A stretch of 50,213 nucleotides of DNA from Actinomycetospora sp. (GTDB lineage Bacteria; Actinomycetota; Actinomycetes; Mycobacteriales; Pseudonocardiaceae): assembly GCA_029266415.1 (NCBI GenBank), contig JAQSWW010000035.1, forward strand, positions 1-50,213, in the 5' to 3' direction. Below the pieces are notes generated by a model. It saw only the letters and a list, made by a program, of their open reading frames with translations. It did no database searches and had not been told where the DNA came from. The position numbers and the translations under genes are program-made. Shown here piece by piece: positions 46,188-50,213 of this stretch; position 1 is the first letter of the stretch; each line of letters opens with the position of its first letter.

Positions 46188-47435
46188 TCACCAGCTGACG
46201 GGCAGCTCGTCGAGCCCGCCGGTGAGACGCTCGGTGTGCAGGGTGAGCGCGGAGGGCTCCACCGCCGCGCGCAGTCCGGGCGGGCGCCGGAACAGGGTCG
46301 CCAGGCCCACGCGCAGCTCGATGCGGGCGAGGCTCGCGCCGATGCAGAAGTGCGGGCCGTGGCCGAAGGACAGGTGCGGGTTGGGCGCGCGGCCGGGGTC
46401 GAAGGCGTCGGCGTCGCCGAAGGCGCCCTCGTCGCGGTTCGCCGCGCTGGTGACGATGACGACGGCGTCGCCGGCGGGGATCGTCACCTCGTCGTCCCCC
46501 TCGCCCACGACCACGTCGGTGTGCGCGTAGCGCAGCAGCCCCATCCCGCCGGGCTCGGCCAGACGCAGGACCTCCTCGACGATCCCGTCGACCTCGCCCT
46601 CCGGGTCGGCGAGCAGCCGGTCGCGCGCCGCGGGGTCGACCAGCAGCAGGAGCACGCCCAGCGACAGCCGGTTGACCGTGGTCTCGTGCCCGGCGAACAG
46701 CAGCCCGGCGGTCAGCTCGGCGACACGGGTGTCGGTGAGGCGCGGGTCCTGCGCCTGGGCGGCGACGAGGTCGGAGATGACGTCCTCGCCGGGCTCGGCG
46801 CGCTTCGCCTCGGCGAGCCGCCCGGTGTAGCGCTCGAACTCGGTGCGGGCGACGGCCGGGTCGTCGCCGGTCATCGTCGCCATGCGCTCGGAGAGGCCCT
46901 TGAAGTAGGCGCGGTCCTCGACGGGCACGCCGAGCAGCTCGCAGATCACGAAGATCGGCAGCGGCACCGAGAAGCCGGCGTGCAGGTCGACCGGGTCCTC
47001 ACCCCGGTCGTGCGCGGCCACGAGGTCGTCGACGAGGCCCTCGGCGAGCTCGGCGACCCGGTCGTGGAGTCGCCGCGTCCGCTTGGCCGAGAAGGCCGGG
47101 GTCAGCAGGCGCCGCAAGTTGGCGTGGTCTTCGTCCTCGTGCTCGTGGTCACCGCTCGGCCCGGCCATGACGCCGGCGTCGGACACCTCGGCGGCCTCCT
47201 CGGGCCGCGGGTGCGAGCGCCCGAGGCGGCGATCGGCGAAGAGGGCCTTGGCCTCCTCGTAGCGCGTGACCAGCCACGCGACGTCGCCGGCGGGCGTGCG
47301 GACCCGCGTGACCGGCCCGGCGGCGCGCAGGCGCTCGTAGAGCGGCGAGATGCGCAGGACACGCTCGCTCGGGAACGGCAGCTGGGGTAGGTCGGGCGCG
47401 TCATCGTGGGCGGTCGAGGTCGCGATGGTGGTCAC
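46188..47435 (-). CDS. Cytochrome P450
   Basis: 415-aa soluble bacterial class I P450. I-helix oxygen-binding motif is LLFAGHETTVNRLS, the ExxR is in VEEVLRLAEPG, and the haem-thiolate loop is LSFGHGPHFCIGASLARIEL. HPRPEEAAEVSDAG and the unusual His/Glu/Asp-rich GDHEHEDEDHANLRRLLTPAFS lie in the B-C region. GTG 47435 overlaps the padR stop (GTGA) and has AAGGAGAT upstream, so the enzyme is co-expressed with its regulator. No ferredoxin gene is adjacent, and the substrate is unknown. Confidence 0.95.
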   Translation of the reverse strand: MTTIATSTAHDDAPDLPQLPFPSERVLRISPLYERLRAAGPVTRVRTPAGDVAWLVTRYEEAKALFADRRLGRSHPRPEEAAEVSDAGVMAGPSGDHEHEDEDHANLRRLLTPAFSAKRTRRLHDRVAELAEGLVDDLVAAHDRGEDPVDLHAGFSVPLPIFVICELLGVPVEDRAYFKGLSERMATMTGDDPAVARTEFERYTGRLAEAKRAEPGEDVISDLVAAQAQDPRLTDTRVAELTAGLLFAGHETTVNRLSLGVLLLLVDPAARDRLLADPEGEVDGIVEEVLRLAEPGGMGLLRYAHTDVVVGEGDDEVTIPAGDAVVIVTSAANRDEGAFGDADAFDPGRAPNPHLSFGHGPHFCIGASLARIELRVGLATLFRRPPGLRAAVEPSALTLHTERLTGGLDELPVSW

Positions 47436-47995
47436 GGCATCTCCTTGGTGGGGTCGGTGGTGGGGTCCGTCGTGGGGTCGGTGGCCCGGGCGGCGAGACG
47501 GTCCAGCCACGCCTGCTCCTCGCGGATGCGGCGCAGCACCTCGTCGAGCACGAGTGCGGCCCAGGGATCACCGGGGCCAGATCCCGGCCCCGCCGCCTCG
47601 GCCAGCCCCGCGACGCGTGCGCGGCGCTCCCGCAGCACCCGCGCCCGGGCGTCGAGCACGCCCCGGCGCTCGTCGGGGGTGAGCCGGGCGAAGCCGGCGA
47701 GGCGCGCGAGGAACTCGGCCTCGTCACCGGCGAGCTCGTCGGGGAGGTCGGCGAGCAGGTCGTGGAGCAGCTCGCGCCCGACGTCGGTGAGCGCGTAGAC
47801 GTGCCGCGGGGGACGCCCCTCCTGGGGCTCGAGGGTGCGGGTGACCGCACCGGCGTCGGAGAAGCGCTTGAGCGCGGGGTAGAGCGAGTTGTTGTGCAGC
47901 ACGAAGCCCGTCGCCGCCTCGACGCGCCGGCGCAGCTCGTAGCCGTGCGACGGCCGGCGCGCGAGCTGGCTCAACAACAGGACGTCCACCCACAC
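47432..47995 (-). CDS. PadR family transcriptional repressor
   Basis: 187-aa regulator. The PadR winged helix is VDVLLLSQLARRPSHGYELRRRVEAATGFVLHNNSLYPALKRFSDAGAVTRTLEPQEGRPPRHVYALTDVGRELL, followed by the C-terminal dimerisation helices of the PadR-s2 type. It is translationally coupled to the P450 gene. A perfect palindrome begins at its GTG start codon, which suggests a leaderless, self-repressed transcript. Confidence 0.9.
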   Translation of the reverse strand: MWVDVLLLSQLARRPSHGYELRRRVEAATGFVLHNNSLYPALKRFSDAGAVTRTLEPQEGRPPRHVYALTDVGRELLHDLLADLPDELAGDEAEFLARLAGFARLTPDERRGVLDARARVLRERRARVAGLAEAAGPGSGPGDPWAALVLDEVLRRIREEQAWLDRLAARATDPTTDPTTDPTKEMP

Positions 47996-48015
47996 CTAGG
48001 TCAGCGTGACCTAGG
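47995..48015. promoter_or_regulatory. Perfect palindromic operator at the padR start
   Basis: Nine-base arms CCTAGGTCA and TGACCTAGG around GCG, with the first base being the last base of the padR start codon on the opposite strand. Such palindromes directly at the promoter are typical PadR targets. It would control padR and the coupled P450. Confidence 0.8.
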
Positions 48016-48124
48016 TACAGGGAGAGTGCCACTCGACGTGAGCCCGTCGACACGACGGGTCACCGGCCGCGCAGCGGGTACGCCGTGGTGGTCAACGCTT
48101 CAACGAATCGATCGAGGAGGACAC

Positions 48125-48901
48125 GTGGCCGAGGGCCGCTTCACCGGCAAGGTCGTCATCGTCACCGGCGGGGGGTCGGGGCTCGGGGCCGCGACCGCCC
48201 ATCGCTTCGGGGCCGAGGGCGCGACGGTGGTGATCACCGGGCGGACGCAGGAGAAGCTGGACAAGGTCGTCGCGGACGCGCCGGCGGGCTCGACGCTGCA
48301 CGCGCGGGTCGCCGACACCTCCGACGAGCAGGCCGTGACCACGCTGGCCGCCGACGTCGTCGCCGAGCACGGGCGCCTGGACACGCTGGTCAACAACGCC
48401 GCCGTCGCCGAGCCGGGGACGGTCGCCGACCTCGACGCCGACGCCTGGCGCCGCGTCATGGCCACCGACGTCGACGGCGTCTTCTACGCCTCGAAGGCCG
48501 CGCTGCCGCACCTGCGCGCGGCCGGCGGCAGCATCGTCAACGTCGGCTCGGTGTCCGGGCTCGGCGGCGACTGGGGCATGGCGGCCTACAACGCCGCCAC
48601 GGGCGCGGTCACCAACCTCACCAACGCGATGGCCCTCGACCACGCGGGCGAGGGCGTGCGGGTCAACGCCGTGCACCCCAGCCTGACCGTCACCGACATG
48701 TCCGAGGGCATCCGCTCCGACGCCGCGACGATGGCGGCGTTCCGACAGCGCCTCCCGATGGGCCGCCCCGCCGAGCCTGCCGAGGTCGCCGACGTGATCG
48801 CGTTCCTCGCGAGCCGCGACGCGCGCTTCGTCAACGGCGCGCACGTCCCCATCGACGGCGGACTGGGTGCCTCGAACGGTCAGCCGAACATGAGCGGCTG
48901 A
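48125..48901 (+). CDS. SDR family protein with the catalytic lysine replaced by threonine
   Basis: 258-aa short-chain dehydrogenase/reductase fold. The cofactor loop is VTGGGSGLGAATAHRFG (TGxxxGxG), DTLVNNAAVAEPG is the NNAG-type motif, and IVNVGSVSG supplies the catalytic Ser. The active-site motif reads YNAATGAVTN, where families have YxxxK: the lysine position (residue ~159) is Thr (ACG). The rest of the protein, including the C-terminal FVNGAHVPIDGGLGA, is normal. It may be inactive, a binding protein, or carry a point error (AAG to ACG). GTG 48125 follows GAGGAGG. Confidence 0.88.
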   Translation: MAEGRFTGKVVIVTGGGSGLGAATAHRFGAEGATVVITGRTQEKLDKVVADAPAGSTLHARVADTSDEQAVTTLAADVVAEHGRLDTLVNNAAVAEPGTVADLDADAWRRVMATDVDGVFYASKAALPHLRAAGGSIVNVGSVSGLGGDWGMAAYNAATGAVTNLTNAMALDHAGEGVRVNAVHPSLTVTDMSEGIRSDAATMAAFRQRLPMGRPAEPAEVADVIAFLASRDARFVNGAHVPIDGGLGASNGQPNMSG

Positions 48902-48964
48902 TCAACGCGGAGTTCGTGCGCGTAGAAGCAGCGAACAGGCCGTTCGTTGCTCCGGTGGAGAGCG

Positions 48965-49390
48965 TCAGGCCCCGAGCAGTGTGCGCCAGACGCGCCCCGC
49001 GCCCCGGCCGTCGAGCACCGAGTGCACGGCGACGGCGCCGGTCTTGTCGACGGCGCCACCCCCGGGGCCGTGGGCGCTCTCGGTGCCGCCGCCGAGCAGG
49101 CGGTCGGCGGGGAACGCGGCGCCGCGCGGGCGGGTCAGCGAGACGCGGTAGCGGTGGCCCTCGACGGTGACGCGCAGGCCGGCCGACCCCTCGTACCAGG
49201 GGAACGCGAGCCGCTCGACCGCGGCCAGCGGGGCGTCGAACACCACCCCGGCGGCCGTCACCAGCCGCAGGCGCCCCGCGTAGAGGCTCAGTACCCCCGG
49301 CACGGAGGTCCGCGCGCGGAGCAGCCACGCCGGCGTCGCGTACGACGGGGCGAGGTGGGTGGGGCTGGCGGGCGTCAGACGAGTGGCCAC
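48965..49390 (-). CDS. Hypothetical protein, small beta-rich domain
   Basis: 141 aa without a family I recognise. The centre (WLLRARTSVPGVLSLYAGRLRLVTAAGVVFDAPLAAVERLAFPWYEGSAGLRVTVEGHRYRVSLTRPRG) resembles a PH/GRAM-like beta barrel that begins with PGVLSLYxGRLRL and a conserved aromatic patch. The tail TESAHGPGGGAVDKTGAVAVHSVLDG looks flexible. No signal peptide. GTG start at 49390. Confidence 0.6.
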   Translation of the reverse strand: MATRLTPASPTHLAPSYATPAWLLRARTSVPGVLSLYAGRLRLVTAAGVVFDAPLAAVERLAFPWYEGSAGLRVTVEGHRYRVSLTRPRGAAFPADRLLGGGTESAHGPGGGAVDKTGAVAVHSVLDGRGAGRVWRTLLGA

Positions 49391-49475
49391 GGCGACCTCG
49401 GGGACGAGGAGATGGAGACCCGTGTCACTGTAGGTGCCTTCCGGTAGCGCTCGCTGGTGCAGATGGGTGATTACG

Positions 49476-49779
49476 CTACGGAACGACGGTGACGGGCCAT
49501 TTCCCGGCGCGCACGAGCCGTCCGGCGAGCGAACCGACGATCCAGTGCCCGGGCCTTCGCCGACGCCCCGACCACGACGGCGTCCACCCGGCGTTCGTCG
49601 GCCGGCCGCACGATTCCGGTGTACGGGTCGTGTCGGCGCGCCACCAGTTCGCCGGTGAGCGCGAGGTCGTCGAGGTACCGGCGCGCCTCGCCCTGCACGT
49701 CGGCGGCCAGCTCTGGGCGGCTTCCGTGAGCACCGGGAGCGCGCCCGGGGCCGTCGGTCCCGAGCTCGAAGCCCGTCAC
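49476..49779 (-). pseudogene. Universal-stress-protein-like short gene with one-base frameshift
   Basis: From GTG 49779 the frame runs DVQGEARRYLDDLALTGELVARRHDPYTGIVRPADERRVDAVVVGASAKA, then shifts in CCCGGG at 49548-49553. The next frame gives HWIVGSLAGRLVRAGKWPVTVVP and stops at 49476. The joined sequence ends like universal stress proteins (VVVGAS...IVGSxAxxLVRxxxWPVTVVP). The unshifted frame goes on to 49471 with unlikely Arg-rich sequence. The N-terminal ATP-binding part of a normal domain appears short, so it may be a partial USP. Confidence 0.6.
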
Positions 49780-49810
49780 GGACCCGATCTTCCTCCCGCG
49801 CGGTGACGCC

Positions 49811-50125
49811 TCAGCCGGCGAACTGCACCGCGCTGCGCTGCCCCACCCGGTGGGCGATCTGCTCGTCGATGATCCGCCGGTGCTCGGGGTGGTCGCGGTA
49901 GGTGCTGAAGGCGTCGACGTCGTCGAACACCGCGACCACCGCGAAGTCGGCGTTGCCGTTCGCGAGGCCGGCGTCGCGCCCGCAGGTCCACGACCGCAGG
50001 CCGGCGAGGTCGGCGCCGTCGACGAACTCGCGCAGCGCTCCGGCGATGCCGTCCACCACGGCGGGGTCCCGGGCGGCGTCGCTGTCGGGCGCCCAGGCGA
50101 ACGTGACCACGTGCGTGAAGCTCAT
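49811..50125 (-). CDS. Dabb-family (stress-responsive A/B barrel) protein
   Basis: 104-aa ferredoxin-like barrel protein of the Dabb family: SFTHVVTFAWAPDSD at the N-terminus, the central LRSWTCGRDAGLANGNADFAVVAVFDDVDAFSTYRDHPEHRRIIDEQI with the typical DFAVVxxFxxxxxxxxYxxHPxH motif. ATG 50125 is chosen over 50134 because it overlaps the upstream gene's TGA as ATGA and matches the usual MxFTHVV start. The molecular role is unknown. Confidence 0.88.
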   Translation of the reverse strand: MSFTHVVTFAWAPDSDAARDPAVVDGIAGALREFVDGADLAGLRSWTCGRDAGLANGNADFAVVAVFDDVDAFSTYRDHPEHRRIIDEQIAHRVGQRSAVQFAG

Positions 50126-50213
50126 GCGCGCCATCCTCCCGCGCCCGCCGCGGCGGCGATCGGGTTGGGGATCCCGAGGTAGATCGGGTCCTCGCCACGC
50201 CCGGTCGCCCAGC
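50122..50213 (-). CDS. C-terminal end of an unidentified gene (5' end outside window)
   Basis: An open minus-strand frame runs in from the window edge and ends WATGRGEDPIYLGIPNPIAAAAGAGGWRA at a TGA that overlaps the Dabb start (ATGA). The overlap is the evidence that it is a real gene end. Too little is present to name it. Confidence 0.5.
   Translation of the reverse strand, partial: WATGRGEDPIYLGIPNPIAAAAGAGGWRA

Overview
The window looks like a chromosomal segment of a very high-GC actinobacterium. GTG and TTG starts are common and many genes overlap by GTGA. Gene order suggests the mycobacteria/Pseudonocardiales side of the phylum: ctaD-serB sits at the left edge, and dinG / pncB / clpS / DUF2017 / mec / cysO / cysM / rhomboid / metallo-beta-lactamase / rph / rdgB follows the order I know from the Mycobacterium tuberculosis Rv1329c-Rv1341 region. 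A Pseudonocardia-like host is my inference from protein style only. No transposase, prophage, CRISPR array, rRNA gene or replication origin was seen.

Layout. 1-3.4 kb: ctaD 3' end, serB, a PTH2-type peptidyl-tRNA hydrolase and an ATP-grasp enzyme. 3.4-11.5 kb: an accessory block with a methyltransferase, GNAT, O-methyltransferase, DUF2855, a large SARP/AfsR regulator and azlCD. Three of its transcription units carry the same 18-bp motif about 75 nt before the start codon. 11.5-12.7 kb: a MerR regulator divergent from a SnoaL-like gene over a classic MerR promoter. 12.7-16.6 kb: the pncB-pncA-dinG operon on the minus strand. 16.7-25.5 kb: clpS-DUF2017-mec-cysO-cysM, rhomboid, MBL, then the tightly coupled rph-rdgB-rsmC-like-epoxide hydrolase operon, with an O-methyltransferase and an MFS pump inserted into the conserved order. 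26.4-27.6 kb: an HNH endonuclease gene behind a perfect actinobacterial LexA box, followed 12 nt later by an unusual tRNA and then a convergent bcp. 27.7-33 kb: acyl-CoA ligase plus thioesterase, and a polyamine operon (ornithine decarboxylase-like gene plus a SpeD-SpeE fusion). 33-45.3 kb: a low-complexity envelope protein, an F420/flavin oxidoreductase-like gene, a glutamine amidotransferase with a 45-codon coupled ORF, HIT, trpS, an S9 peptidase, a membrane-anchored cutinase fused to a polysaccharide-lyase-like domain, and a TPP-dependent enzyme. 45.4-50.2 kb: GAF-ANTAR, PadR-P450, an SDR lacking its catalytic lysine, and small genes.

Several otherwise well-conserved genes carry lesions: the SARP regulator, the dinG 5' end, cysO, the HNH gene, a small membrane protein, the TPP enzyme and a universal-stress-like gene. 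Some look like one-base frameshifts in short runs and some like deletions of about 20-70 nt. Such a density in housekeeping genes makes assembly or sequencing error a serious explanation beside true decay, so each should be checked against reads.

The most promising signals are the shared upstream motif of the SARP/Azl/methyltransferase block, a 48-bp dispersed repeat that occurs intergenically and also in frame inside dinG, the LexA-box/HNH/odd-tRNA unit, and the cutinase-lyase fusion.
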